Assembly: GCA_963704295.1 (NCBI GenBank)
Contig: OY969884.1
Coordinates: forward strand, 868,001 to 932,000
Reading direction: 5' to 3'
Length of the DNA stretch: 64,000 nt
Origin: JACCVL01 sp963704295
Lineage (GTDB): Bacteria > Actinomycetota > Actinomycetes > Propionibacteriales > Nocardioidaceae
In this document: positions 24,939 through 32,528 of the stretch, one piece after another
Position numbering within the stretch: position 1 is the stretch's first letter
Layout of the letters: every line of letters starts with the position of its first letter
Made by a program: the position numbers and the translations under genes
The notes under the pieces: generated by a model
What the model was told of the DNA's origin: nothing
What the model saw: the letters and a program-made list of their open reading frames with translations, nothing else
The model's database searches: none

Positions 24939-26285
24939 CTGACCGGCGACTCCATCTCGGCACACGGGATCGGCGGGGCATCAGACCTGCCGATCCCGTT
25001 GTCGTACGTCGTCGTGGGTGCGGGGTGCGCGCTGGCCGGCTCGTTCGCCGTCCTGGCGCTGGCGTGGCGGACGTCGCGGCTGGACGGGGAACGGACCGGC
25101 TGGGCGCTCCCCTCCTGGCTAGCCGTGGTAATCGACTCGCCGTGGCTGCGAACGGTGCTGCGTTGCATCGGATTGGTGGTCGGGGCGGTGGCCGCCTGGG
25201 CGGCAGTGTTCGGGCGGGACGCCAGCGCCAATCCGGCGCTCGGCGTGTTCTACATCTACCTGTGGGTCGGGCTGGTGCCGCTGTCGCTGCTGGTCGGCAA
25301 TGTGTGGCCGCTGCTGTCCCCCGTGCGCACGCTGCATCTGGGCCTGTCCCGGCTGCTCGCGACCCCGCCCGACCGCGGGCTGGTGGCCTATCCGTCCTGG
25401 CTGGGCTGCTGGCCCGCGGCGATCGGGCTTTTCGCGTTCGTCTGGACCGAGCTGGTGGACCCCGACGCCGCGTTCGTGTCGACGGTGGTCACCTGGTGTC
25501 TCTGGTACGGCGCGACGATGCTGGTCGGGGCGGCGGTCTTCGGCGACCGCTTCCTGGCGCAGGCCGACCCGTTCGAGGTGTGGTTCGGGTTCGTCGCCAG
25601 GCTGTCCCCGTGGAGCCGTCGCGAGGACGCCGACGGTCGACGACAGGTGGTGCTTCGCAACCCGCTCGACAACCTCGACGGCCTGCGGCCGCAGGCCGGC
25701 TTGCTCGCCGTGGTCGCCGTCCTGCTCGGCTCAACCGCGTACGACAGCTTCAGCAACTCGAACTGGTGGCTGCAGCAGACTGCGGTGCCGGGAGCACTCG
25801 ACCCCACGCTTCGCGACACCGTGGTGCTGGTGGGCTTCGTCGCCTTCGTCGCTGTGACGTTCGTGGCGGCAGCGCTGGCGGCGCCCGGGATGTCGTGGGC
25901 AGATCGGCGGACGCTGCCGCGTCGGCTGGCGCACTCGCTGGTGCCCATCGGCGTCGGGTACATCTTCGCCCACTACCTCACCCTGCTGGTCGAGACGGGG
26001 CAGGCCTATCTGATCTTCCTGTCCGACCCGCTGGTGACCGGCGAGGCGGACTACCTCGGCACGGCGGACTGGACGGTGAACTACTTCCTGTCCACCCGAC
26101 CCGAGCTGGTCGCGGGGGCCAAAGTCGCGTTCGTTCTCACCGGGCACATCCTCGGCGTCATCGCGGCACATGACCGGGCCATCCGGCTACTGCCAATGCG
26201 GCACGTGGTGTCCGGCCAGCTGGCCATGCTCGCGGCGATGCTCGGCTACACCGTGGGTGGGCTGCTGCTGCTGTTCAGCGTCTGA
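24939..26285 (+). CDS. Polytopic membrane protein, paralogue A (fenitrothion-hydrolase-annotated family)
   Basis: A protein of about 448 residues with some ten hydrophobic segments and no recognised catalytic domain. Conserved blocks shared with the second copy at 28350-29672 include NPALGVFYIYLWVG, VGNVWPLLSP, FVWTELVDPD, ADPFEVWFG, SNWWLQQTA, FAHYLTLL, LTGHILGVIAAHDRA and the C-terminus GGLLLLFSV. Relatives are, from memory, sometimes named after FedB-type fenitrothion hydrolases; I do not treat that as a function. The first canonical start is the TTG at 24999, but similarity to the second copy (AHGIGG-ASDLPIPL) begins upstream of it, so I place the start at CTG 24939, 7 bases after AGGAG. 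Start uncertain. Confidence 0.78.
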   Translation: MTGDSISAHGIGGASDLPIPLSYVVVGAGCALAGSFAVLALAWRTSRLDGERTGWALPSWLAVVIDSPWLRTVLRCIGLVVGAVAAWAAVFGRDASANPALGVFYIYLWVGLVPLSLLVGNVWPLLSPVRTLHLGLSRLLATPPDRGLVAYPSWLGCWPAAIGLFAFVWTELVDPDAAFVSTVVTWCLWYGATMLVGAAVFGDRFLAQADPFEVWFGFVARLSPWSRREDADGRRQVVLRNPLDNLDGLRPQAGLLAVVAVLLGSTAYDSFSNSNWWLQQTAVPGALDPTLRDTVVLVGFVAFVAVTFVAAALAAPGMSWADRRTLPRRLAHSLVPIGVGYIFAHYLTLLVETGQAYLIFLSDPLVTGEADYLGTADWTVNYFLSTRPELVAGAKVAFVLTGHILGVIAAHDRAIRLLPMRHVVSGQLAMLAAMLGYTVGGLLLLFSV

Positions 26286-26308
26286 GTCGGGCGGCCAGAT
26301 CTGCGACC

Positions 26309-27778
26309 TCACGGGCCACCCGATCGCTTGCGCGGGCGCGGGCTGGCGCGGCGGGTCGGCTGCTTGGCGCGCGCCTTCTTGGCCGTGCCGGTCCGCCCGC
26401 GCGGAGCCCGCGGCCGTTCCGGCCGGGCGGTCTCCGCCAGCTCGTCCAGCGCCTCGGTCAGGCACTGCGCGAGCACGTCGGCGTCCGGCACAGCGTCTCG
26501 GTCGGCGTTGATGCCGTAGAACACCCCGCCGTCGTACGAGCTGGCGCCGATCGCCAGCGCCCGCGGCTCGGTCAGCGGCAGCACCGGGTAGGTGGCGAGC
26601 AGCCGGGCGCCGTGCGCATACATCGGCTCCTGCGGGCCCGGCACGTTGGTCACCACCAGCTGGTAGGGCAGCGACGCCTGGCTGTCGGCGACGCGCGAGC
26701 CGAGCACGTGGAACGTGGTGGACGCCAGGCCCGGTGTGGCCACCAGCCGGTCAGCGGAGATGGCGCGCCCGGTCTCCCGGTGCGCCTTCAGCGCGTAGGA
26801 GACGTGGTGCAGGCGGACCACCGGGTTCGCCTCCCCGACCGGGAGGGTCAGCAGGTGGCCGGCGACGTGGCTGCCCAGCGAGGTCGGCTCGGCCTGATCG
26901 TCCCGCACGCTGAGCGGCACCATCGCGCGGATCCGAGTCGCCGGTCCCACCGGCTCTGCCCGGGTGAGCAGCCAGGCGCGCAGCGCCCCGGTCACCACGG
27001 TGAGCACCACGTCGTTGACGGTGCCGCCGTGGGTCTCGCGGATCCGGCGGTGCACGTCCAGCCGGGTGTCGACGCCGACGAACCGCCGCTGGCGACACAG
27101 ATCTGTGGACAGTGGTGAGTCCGGGCGGCCACGGGGGGCGCCGGGCAGCCGCAGGCTCTGGCCGACGAGCCGCAGCCCGGCCGCGACCGGGCCGAGCAGC
27201 CGGTCCGGGTGCAGCGCGGTGTCCGCGACGGACTCCCCCACCAGCCACAGCTGGGAGGGCGCCGGCTCCGGCCGCCAGTCCACGACCGGAAGCTCCCGCC
27301 GCTCCGGCGATGAGTCCATCAGGATCTGGCCCAGCGCAACGGTGTCGATGCCGTCGACCAGCGCCTGGTGCGCCTTCAGCACCATCGCCACGTTGCCGTC
27401 CTCGAGGCCCTCGATCAGATAGACCTCCCACAGCGGGCGCTGCCGGTCCAGCGGGCGGGCCACCAGCCGGGACACCAGCTCCTGCAGCTGGGTCATCGTC
27501 CCGGGCCGCGGCACCGCCGACCTGCGGACGTGGTAGCTGAGGTCGAACGCCTCGTCGTCCACCCACGCGGGGCTCGCGAGGCCGCCGAGCACGGCCTGCA
27601 CCCGCTGCCGGTACCGCGGCACCAGCCCGATCCGGTCGTCGATCAGCTCCAGCAGGCCCTGGTGGTCGAAACCCCGCTCCCCCGGGTCGAGGATCATCAC
27701 GACCGCCACCTGCCGCGGGGCGCGCGGCGTCTCCGCGGCCAGGAACGCGGCATCCTCCGGCCGCATCCGGTCTGGCAT
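26309..27778 (-). CDS. WS/DGAT-family acyltransferase-like protein with altered catalytic motif
   Basis: A 489-residue protein of the wax ester synthase/acyl-CoA:diacylglycerol acyltransferase family, which makes wax esters and triacylglycerol at the membrane. Family features are present: N-terminal DAAFLAAE, RPLWEVYLIEGL (about 114-125), PLSVRDD and NVPGPQEP near the C-terminus. The active-site motif HHxxxDG, however, reads HQALVDG (residues 137-143): the second His, the presumed general base, is Gln (CAC CAG in the DNA). It may be inactive or altered in function. A basic, Pro/Arg/Lys-rich tail (about 450-489) is added. The start is the ATG at 27778, with GGAG upstream. Confidence 0.88.
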   Translation of the reverse strand: MPDRMRPEDAAFLAAETPRAPRQVAVVMILDPGERGFDHQGLLELIDDRIGLVPRYRQRVQAVLGGLASPAWVDDEAFDLSYHVRRSAVPRPGTMTQLQELVSRLVARPLDRQRPLWEVYLIEGLEDGNVAMVLKAHQALVDGIDTVALGQILMDSSPERRELPVVDWRPEPAPSQLWLVGESVADTALHPDRLLGPVAAGLRLVGQSLRLPGAPRGRPDSPLSTDLCRQRRFVGVDTRLDVHRRIRETHGGTVNDVVLTVVTGALRAWLLTRAEPVGPATRIRAMVPLSVRDDQAEPTSLGSHVAGHLLTLPVGEANPVVRLHHVSYALKAHRETGRAISADRLVATPGLASTTFHVLGSRVADSQASLPYQLVVTNVPGPQEPMYAHGARLLATYPVLPLTEPRALAIGASSYDGGVFYGINADRDAVPDADVLAQCLTEALDELAETARPERPRAPRGRTGTAKKARAKQPTRRASPRPRKRSGGP

Positions 27779-27852
27779 CGTTGCTCTCCTGTCGGACGCG
27801 GGGCCGGCAAGCCGGGGAACCCGCATCGTGCCACGAGAAAGAGGACGCCTCG

Positions 27853-28353
27853 ATGATCCCCAGGACGCTCCGCACCGCGGTCGTCGCCTTGGCAGTGCCC
27901 GCGATGCTGCTGCTGGGCGGGTGCGGTGGCGATGATGGTTCCACCGAGGCGGCCGAGCCTTCGTCGTCGCCGGCGTCGACTCCGGCGTCGACCCCCTCGT
28001 CCGAGGAGCCGTCCGAGGAGCCGTCCGAGGAGCCGTCCGAGGAGCCGTCCGAGGAGCCGTCCGAGGAGCCGTCCGAGGACGGGGCGGTCGAGATCGAGAT
28101 CGAGATCGAGGACGGCTCGGTCAGCCCGGCGGGCGAGCAGGTGCCGGCGAACGTCGGGGACAAGATCCTGCTGCTGGTGCGGAGCGACACTGCCGACGAG
28201 CTGCACGTGCACACCGCGCCGGAGGAGCAGGAGTTCGCCGTGGAGGCCGGGGAGGACTCGCGCTTCGGTTTCACCGTCGAGCAGCCCGGGCAGTTCGACA
28301 TCGAGCTGCACGAGTCCGGCGCCCTGGTCGCCCAGCTGGTGGTGCGGCCCTGA
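27853..28353 (+). CDS. Lipoprotein with EEPS repeat spacer and cupredoxin-like domain
   Basis: A 166-residue exported lipoprotein. The signal peptide ends in a lipobox LLGGC (Cys24 lipidated). Residues 25-50 are Ser/Thr/Pro/Ala rich, 51-74 are six perfect EEPS tetrapeptides, and 78-166 form a small beta domain with LHVHTAPEEQEFAVEAG and PGQFDIELHESG, resembling the cupredoxin-like fold of actinobacterial secreted proteins; only some of the expected copper ligands are evident (His in LHVH and in LHES). It is followed by the membrane protein gene with the stop codon apparently overlapping (CTGA), which points to a functional pair. SD AGAGGA lies before the ATG. Confidence 0.82.
   Translation: MIPRTLRTAVVALAVPAMLLLGGCGGDDGSTEAAEPSSSPASTPASTPSSEEPSEEPSEEPSEEPSEEPSEEPSEDGAVEIEIEIEDGSVSPAGEQVPANVGDKILLLVRSDTADELHVHTAPEEQEFAVEAGEDSRFGFTVEQPGQFDIELHESGALVAQLVVRP
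28003..28074 (+). repeat. Six perfect 12-bp tandem repeats encoding EEPS
   Basis: The unit GAGGAGCCGTCC is repeated six times without a mismatch, inside the lipoprotein gene. Being a multiple of three it can change in copy number without a frameshift, and it sets the length of the extended acidic spacer between the lipid anchor and the folded domain. Confidence 0.95.
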
Positions 28354-29672
28354 ACACGCTGGCCCACGGCATCGGCGGAGCGTCCGACCTGCCGATCCCG
28401 CTGACGTACGCCGTGGTCGGGGCCGGGTGGGCGCTGACCGTCTCGTTCGCCATCCTGGCCTTCTCCTGGCGCACCTCCCGGTTGCGCGGTGAGCAGGCCG
28501 GCCGCGCCCTCCCCGGCCCGCTGGCCGCCCTCGTGGACTCCGCTCTGCTGCACTGGCTGCTCCGCGTCCTCGGCCTGCTCGTCGCGACGTACGTCGGGTG
28601 GGCCGCGGTCGCCGGGAAGGACTCCCCCGCGAATCCTGCGCTCGGCGTGTTCTACATCTACCTGTGGGTCGGCATGGTGCCCCTGACCCTGCTGGTCGGG
28701 AACGTCTGGCCGTTGCTGTCCCCGCTGCGAACGGTGCACCTCGTCCTGTCCCGGCTGCTGCGGACCCCGCCCGAGCGGGGCCTGCTGCCCTACCCGACCT
28801 GGCTCGGCTACTGGCCCGCGGCTCTCGGCCTGTTCTCATTCGTGTGGACCGAACTGGTCGACCCCGACTCCGCCTTCGTGTCCACCGTGCTGACGTGGTG
28901 TCTGCTGTACGTGGCCGTGATGCTGGTCGGATCGGCGGTCTTCGGCAGCACCTGGTTCGCCCGGGCCGACCCGTTCGAGGTGTGGTTCGGCCTGGTCGCC
29001 CGGTTGTCGCCGTGGGGGCGGCGGGACGGCATCCCGGTGCTGCGCAGCCCACTCGCCAACCTGGACGCCACGTCGGTCGACCGCGGACTGGTCGCGGTCG
29101 TCGCGGTCGTGCTCGGGTCGACCGCCTTCGACGGCTTCAGCCAGTCCAACTGGTGGCTGCAGCAGACCGCCCAGCCGGGGAACCTGGACCCGACACTGCG
29201 CGACACCCTGGTCCTGGTCGGCTTCGTCGGGTTCGTCGCCGTGACGTTCACCGTCGCGGCGATGGCCGCCGCCGGGGTGCCGTGGCGGGAGCGACGCGCG
29301 CTCCCCGGCCTGCTCGCCCACTCGCTGGTGCCGATCGCCATCGGGTACCTCTTCGCGCACTACCTGACGCTGCTGCTCGAGTCCGGCCAGCGGTACCTGG
29401 CCTACCTCTCCGACCCGCTGGTGACCGGCGAGCACGACTACCTGGGCACGATCGACTGGACGACGACGTACTTCCTGTCGGTGCGCCCGGGGCTGGTGGC
29501 GATACTCAAGGTGGCCTTCGTGCTGACCGGGCACATCCTCGGCGTCATCGCCGCGCACGACCGGGCGGTGCGGGTGCTGCCCGAGCGCAGCGCGGTGTCC
29601 GGCCAGTTGGCGATGCTCGCGGTGATGCTCGTCTACACCGTCGGCGGTCTGCTGCTGCTGTTCAGCGTCTGA
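28350..29672 (+). CDS. Polytopic membrane protein, paralogue B (fenitrothion-hydrolase-annotated family)
   Basis: About 440 residues with some ten TM segments, closely similar end to end to the protein encoded at 24939-26285 (most positions identical by eye; loops around 60-90 and 215-240 differ). The first canonical start codon is GTG 28413, but the segment AHGIGGASDLPIPL lies upstream in frame in both copies, so translation most likely begins earlier. CTG at 28350 would overlap the upstream TGA as CTGA; CTG at 28359 is the other option. Conserved His/Asp residues sit in FAHYLTLL and LTGHILGVIAAHDRA. Co-expression with the cupredoxin-like lipoprotein is likely. Function unknown. It converges with the tadZ-like gene, 11 bases overlapping. 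Confidence 0.78.
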   Translation: MNTLAHGIGGASDLPIPLTYAVVGAGWALTVSFAILAFSWRTSRLRGEQAGRALPGPLAALVDSALLHWLLRVLGLLVATYVGWAAVAGKDSPANPALGVFYIYLWVGMVPLTLLVGNVWPLLSPLRTVHLVLSRLLRTPPERGLLPYPTWLGYWPAALGLFSFVWTELVDPDSAFVSTVLTWCLLYVAVMLVGSAVFGSTWFARADPFEVWFGLVARLSPWGRRDGIPVLRSPLANLDATSVDRGLVAVVAVVLGSTAFDGFSQSNWWLQQTAQPGNLDPTLRDTLVLVGFVGFVAVTFTVAAMAAAGVPWRERRALPGLLAHSLVPIAIGYLFAHYLTLLLESGQRYLAYLSDPLVTGEHDYLGTIDWTTTYFLSVRPGLVAILKVAFVLTGHILGVIAAHDRAVRVLPERSAVSGQLAMLAVMLVYTVGGLLLLFSV

Positions 29673-30921
29673 CGCCGGCTAGCACCCCCAGCTGGCCGGC
29701 CACGTCGGCATACAGCCGGTCGAGGGCCGCGCTCAACGGCGCGCCCGGAGCAGCCTCCGGCAGCGAGCGGCCGGCGATCCAGGCCCGGTCGACCGCCGGC
29801 TGGTCCAGCGGGAGGAACGCCAGCGGCGCGGCGCCGGTCGCCCGCAGCACCGTGCCGGCCACCTCGGCGCGGGACCAGCCGAGCCCGCGGCGCATCCGGT
29901 TGACCACGAGTCGTGTGGTCGCGGTGGGGACCAGCTCGCGCAGCTCCCCGCAGGCGCGGGCGAGCCGGGTCAGGCCGAGCGGGTCGGCGGATCCGACCAC
30001 GAGTACGACGTCGGCCTGCTCCAGCGCGGTCACGGTGGCGCCGTTGCGACGGGGAGCCGCCGTGTCGAACGACAGCTCCTCGTCCTGCTCGATGCCGAAG
30101 CCGCAGTCGACGACCACCAGCGGGAAGCACCCCCGGGCCACGGCGAGCAGCTCGCGGACCGCCGCCGGTCGCAGCGCCGCCCAGCGGTCGGCACGCGGAA
30201 GTCCGGTGAGCACGGCCAGGTCCGGACCGACGGTCCTGGCCGCGGCGAGCAACCCGGGCGGGTCGAGCGACCCGGCGGACGCCGCCCGCGTCGCGGCCAG
30301 GACGCCCGAAACCTCGTCCAGCACGGCCAGCATCTGTGCGCTGGCGCCACCGTAGACGTCCAGGTCGACCAGCAGGGTCGGGGTCGCGCGCCGGGCGGCG
30401 ACCGCGGCGAGGCCGAGCGCGACCGTGGACCGGCCGGGCGCACCGGTGGCGCCCCAGACCGCGACGATGCGACCGTCCGCGGCTGCCGGCGGAGCGGCGG
30501 CGGCCCGCTCCGACTCCTGGGCGCCGACCGATGCGCCCTCCCCGGCTGCGGCGGCGTCCAGCAGCACCTCCAACAGCCGACCCGGGTCGGTGGCGACGTC
30601 GTCGGTCACCACCGTGGTGCCGCCGATCCGCCGGGCCCGTTCGACCTCGGCCGACCCGTCGGCGACCACGACCGTTCGCACGTCGCACGCGGCGAGGCGG
30701 GCCACCACGTCGGCGTCCCAGCCCGCGACGCCGGCGGAGACGAGGGCGAGACCGGCCCGCCCGGCCGCTGCCGCGGCGACCAGGTCTGGCACGTCGACGC
30801 AGCGGCGGGCGAGCCGGGCCGGCGCGCCCGGTTCGGACAGGACGGGCAACAGCCGGGACTCCCAGCCGGCGCCCCCGGCGGCCACCAGCACGTGGGCGGG
30901 TGCAGGCATACCCCCGGTCAC
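29662..30921 (-). CDS. TadZ/CpaE-like P-loop ATPase of the Tad pilus system
   Basis: A 419-residue protein with an N-terminal receiver-like or atypical domain (about 10-125) and a MinD/ParA-like ATPase domain (about 155-400), as in CpaE/TadZ, which localises the pilus machinery. The P-loop reads WGATGAPGRSTVAL: the usual lysine before Ser/Thr is Arg, so nucleotide use may differ; similar GAPGR versions are common in actinobacterial relatives (from memory). Other motifs: LLVDLDVYGG and VVVDCGFG. The GTG start overlaps the stop of the cpaB-like gene as GTGA. These genes lie 15 kb from the tadA-tadG operon. Confidence 0.82.
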   Translation of the reverse strand: MTGGMPAPAHVLVAAGGAGWESRLLPVLSEPGAPARLARRCVDVPDLVAAAAAGRAGLALVSAGVAGWDADVVARLAACDVRTVVVADGSAEVERARRIGGTTVVTDDVATDPGRLLEVLLDAAAAGEGASVGAQESERAAAAPPAAADGRIVAVWGATGAPGRSTVALGLAAVAARRATPTLLVDLDVYGGASAQMLAVLDEVSGVLAATRAASAGSLDPPGLLAAARTVGPDLAVLTGLPRADRWAALRPAAVRELLAVARGCFPLVVVDCGFGIEQDEELSFDTAAPRRNGATVTALEQADVVLVVGSADPLGLTRLARACGELRELVPTATTRLVVNRMRRGLGWSRAEVAGTVLRATGAAPLAFLPLDQPAVDRAWIAGRSLPEAAPGAPLSAALDRLYADVAGQLGVLAGVRR

Positions 30922-31577
30922 CGCGCGTCGACCCGTACCAGCGCGACGGCCCCGGCGGCCAGCGTCTCGAACACCTCCGCGAGCCGGCCGGCACCGTGGT
31001 CCAGGGTGACCACCACCTGCCGGGTGCTCCCCCCGAGCGCGGAACCGGAGCGGACCGCGGCGACCGGAACCGCCCGGAGCACCCGGTCGGCCCGGACGGC
31101 CGGTGACCCGGGCGTCGCCGGGTCAGGCACCGACCAGACGTCCACCAGCTGCCCGGTGGCGAGGTCGACCGGCACCGCGCCGGCGTCCACCGCCAGCGGC
31201 AGGTCGACCCGGTCGGCGTCGGCCTGCTCGGCGAGCGCCTCGACCGGCACCAGCTCGCCGGCGGCGAGCTCGTGGGTGAAGACTCCGGCCGGCTCGTCGG
31301 AGGCGCTCAGGTAGGCGGACTGGGCCGCGCCGTCGGGCAGCTGGACCGAGCTGGGCACCAGCCGCACCTGCTCGACGGCCTGGCCGGCCAGCACCGGTTC
31401 GGCCGTCGCCCACACGGTGGTCGTGGGCGCGGCGTCGGTGAGCAGCCGGGCGCCGGCCAGGGTGGCGACGGCGACCAGCACCAGACCGCCCGCCAGCCGG
31501 GGGTCGCGCCAGCCGGGCCGGCGCAGCCGGATCGCGGCCGGGGAACGGGGCAGGTCCACGACGGGCATACCGGACAT
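30918..31577 (-). CDS. CpaB/RcpC-like SAF-domain pilus protein
   Basis: A protein of about 219 residues. One N-terminal TM (about 26-45) is followed by a SAF domain (about 55-115, with VLAGQAVEQVRLVPSSVQLPDG and FTHELAAGELV) and a C-terminal region, the layout of CpaB/RcpC. In Gram-negatives CpaB/RcpC sits in the periplasm as part of the Tad export channel; in Gram-positives its role is less clear. Three nearby in-frame ATGs (31586, 31577, 31568) are possible starts; no clear SD separates them. It is coupled to the tadZ-like gene and divergent from the bldC-like gene. Confidence 0.78.
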   Translation of the reverse strand: MSGMPVVDLPRSPAAIRLRRPGWRDPRLAGGLVLVAVATLAGARLLTDAAPTTTVWATAEPVLAGQAVEQVRLVPSSVQLPDGAAQSAYLSASDEPAGVFTHELAAGELVPVEALAEQADADRVDLPLAVDAGAVPVDLATGQLVDVWSVPDPATPGSPAVRADRVLRAVPVAAVRSGSALGGSTRQVVVTLDHGAGRLAEVFETLAAGAVALVRVDAR

Positions 31578-31606
31578 TGTGCGCATCCGCGCGCTCCCGT
31601 CCAGGG

Positions 31607-31615
31607 TTGTCCACA
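31607..31615 (+). promoter_or_regulatory. Perfect DnaA-box sequence between cpaB-like and bldC-like genes
   Basis: TTGTCCACA matches the actinobacterial DnaA-box consensus exactly and is part of the 12-bp dyad GTTGTCCACAAC (31606-31617). It lies in the only intergenic space between the divergent cpaB-like and bldC-like genes, 50 bases before the latter's ATG. A single box suggests transcriptional control or titration and not an origin. Confidence 0.4.
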
Positions 31616-31665
31616 ACACGACCGGCCGGCACGATCTCTGCGGCCCCTGCTGGCACACTGGCCCC

Positions 31666-31914
31666 ATGCCGCTCGGCCCGGGGGTTCCCCGCTTCCTGCA
31701 GCTGACCGACGTCGCCGAGATCCTGAACATCTCGACCACCCAGGCCTACGCGCTGGTTCGGCGCAACGAGCTGAAGGCGATCAAGATCGGCGGTCGCGGC
31801 GTCTGGCGGGTCGAGTCCGCCGAGTTGGAGGCGTATATCCAGCGGCTCTACTCCGACACCCAGACCTTCATCGACGGCCACCCGTTCGGAGAGATCCCGG
31901 AGGACGCCTCCTAG
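31666..31914 (+). CDS. BldC-like MerR-type helix-turn-helix regulator
   Basis: An 82-residue DNA-binding protein with an excisionase/BldC-type winged helix. LQLTDVAEILNISTTQAYALVRRNEL (about 11-36) is the HTH and AIKIGGRGVWRVESAELEAYIQR the wing and dimer helix. BldC proteins are small, cooperative DNA binders that time development in Streptomyces; in non-sporulating actinobacteria they are often global regulators. I chose the ATG at 31666 (MPLGPGVPRF). Its stop codon shares the palindrome CTAG with the convergent gene at 31911. The divergent partner is the pilus cpaB-like gene. Confidence 0.87.
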   Translation: MPLGPGVPRFLQLTDVAEILNISTTQAYALVRRNELKAIKIGGRGVWRVESAELEAYIQRLYSDTQTFIDGHPFGEIPEDAS

Positions 31915-32423
31915 CCGTCGGTCCGGGCCGCCCGCGCGAGCCGGATCGCGTCGAACGGCACCAGGGTGCCGGCCGGGCCGAGCTGTACGAAGTCGGCGCC
32001 GACCGCGTCCACCACCCCGGTGACGACCTCGCCATCGCGGCGCTGAACGCGCACGGCGGCGCGGTCCCGGCTGAGCGACCGCCAGGCGGCCCGCCAGGTG
32101 AGCGGCACGCGTTCGGCGTCCGCCGGGGCGGCCCGCCCCGCCCCCTCCACGCCGACCACCGCGTGGGCCGGCACCAGCAGATCGTCCTGCCCGGCGCCGA
32201 GCAGCACCCAGTCCGGTCCCACGTAACGGACCTCGCCGGTCATCCTGGCCGGGCCGGCCAGCAGCAAGGTCACCGGATGGCCGGTCCCGCCCCGCACCCG
32301 CTCCAGCCAGCGCACCGCTCCGAGCTCGGCGCGGGTGCGCTCGGCGATCTCGGCGTCCCGGTCCCGGAGGTCCAGCTCGGCGGCCTCGCCCTCCAGGTCG
32401 GCGAAGAGCCGTTCCCAGCGCAT
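31911..32423 (-). CDS. Conserved actinobacterial protein of unknown function
   Basis: A 170-residue soluble protein with an N-terminal acidic helix (MRWERLFADLEGEAAELDLRD...), a central beta-rich part (VTLLLAGPARMTGEVRYVGPDWVLLGAGQDDLLVPAHAV) and a second similar beta unit (VQRRDGEVVTGVVDAVGADFVQLG...LVPFDAI). The two halves look like a repeat of small SH3- or Sm-like barrels. I do not recognise a named family. It lies divergent from the LysM gene (106 bases) and convergent with bldC (4-base overlap). Confidence 0.75.
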   Translation of the reverse strand: MRWERLFADLEGEAAELDLRDRDAEIAERTRAELGAVRWLERVRGGTGHPVTLLLAGPARMTGEVRYVGPDWVLLGAGQDDLLVPAHAVVGVEGAGRAAPADAERVPLTWRAAWRSLSRDRAAVRVQRRDGEVVTGVVDAVGADFVQLGPAGTLVPFDAIRLARAARTDG

Positions 32424-32439
32424 CCGCGGACCGTATCGG

Positions 32440-32480
32440 CTGTGCACAGTCGGTTGACCGCATCGTCTGAAGGCTAGAGC
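32440..32480 (+). promoter_or_regulatory. Possible promoter and dyad upstream of the LysM gene
   Basis: The space between the divergent genes carries the 10-bp palindrome CTGTGCACAG (32440-32449) directly before TTGACC (32454-32459), a good -35, and TAGAGC (32475-32480), a weak -10 at 15 bases. Low GC downstream supports a promoter; the spacing is suboptimal. Confidence 0.35.
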
Positions 32481-32528
32481 ATGCCAACAGAAGCAAAACA
32501 CATCTATCGACGCCATTCGGGAGCATGG

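Noticed and set aside
28003..28074. Direct repeats considered as a CRISPR-like array
   Set aside because: The units are contiguous 12-mers without spacers, in frame inside a lipoprotein gene.
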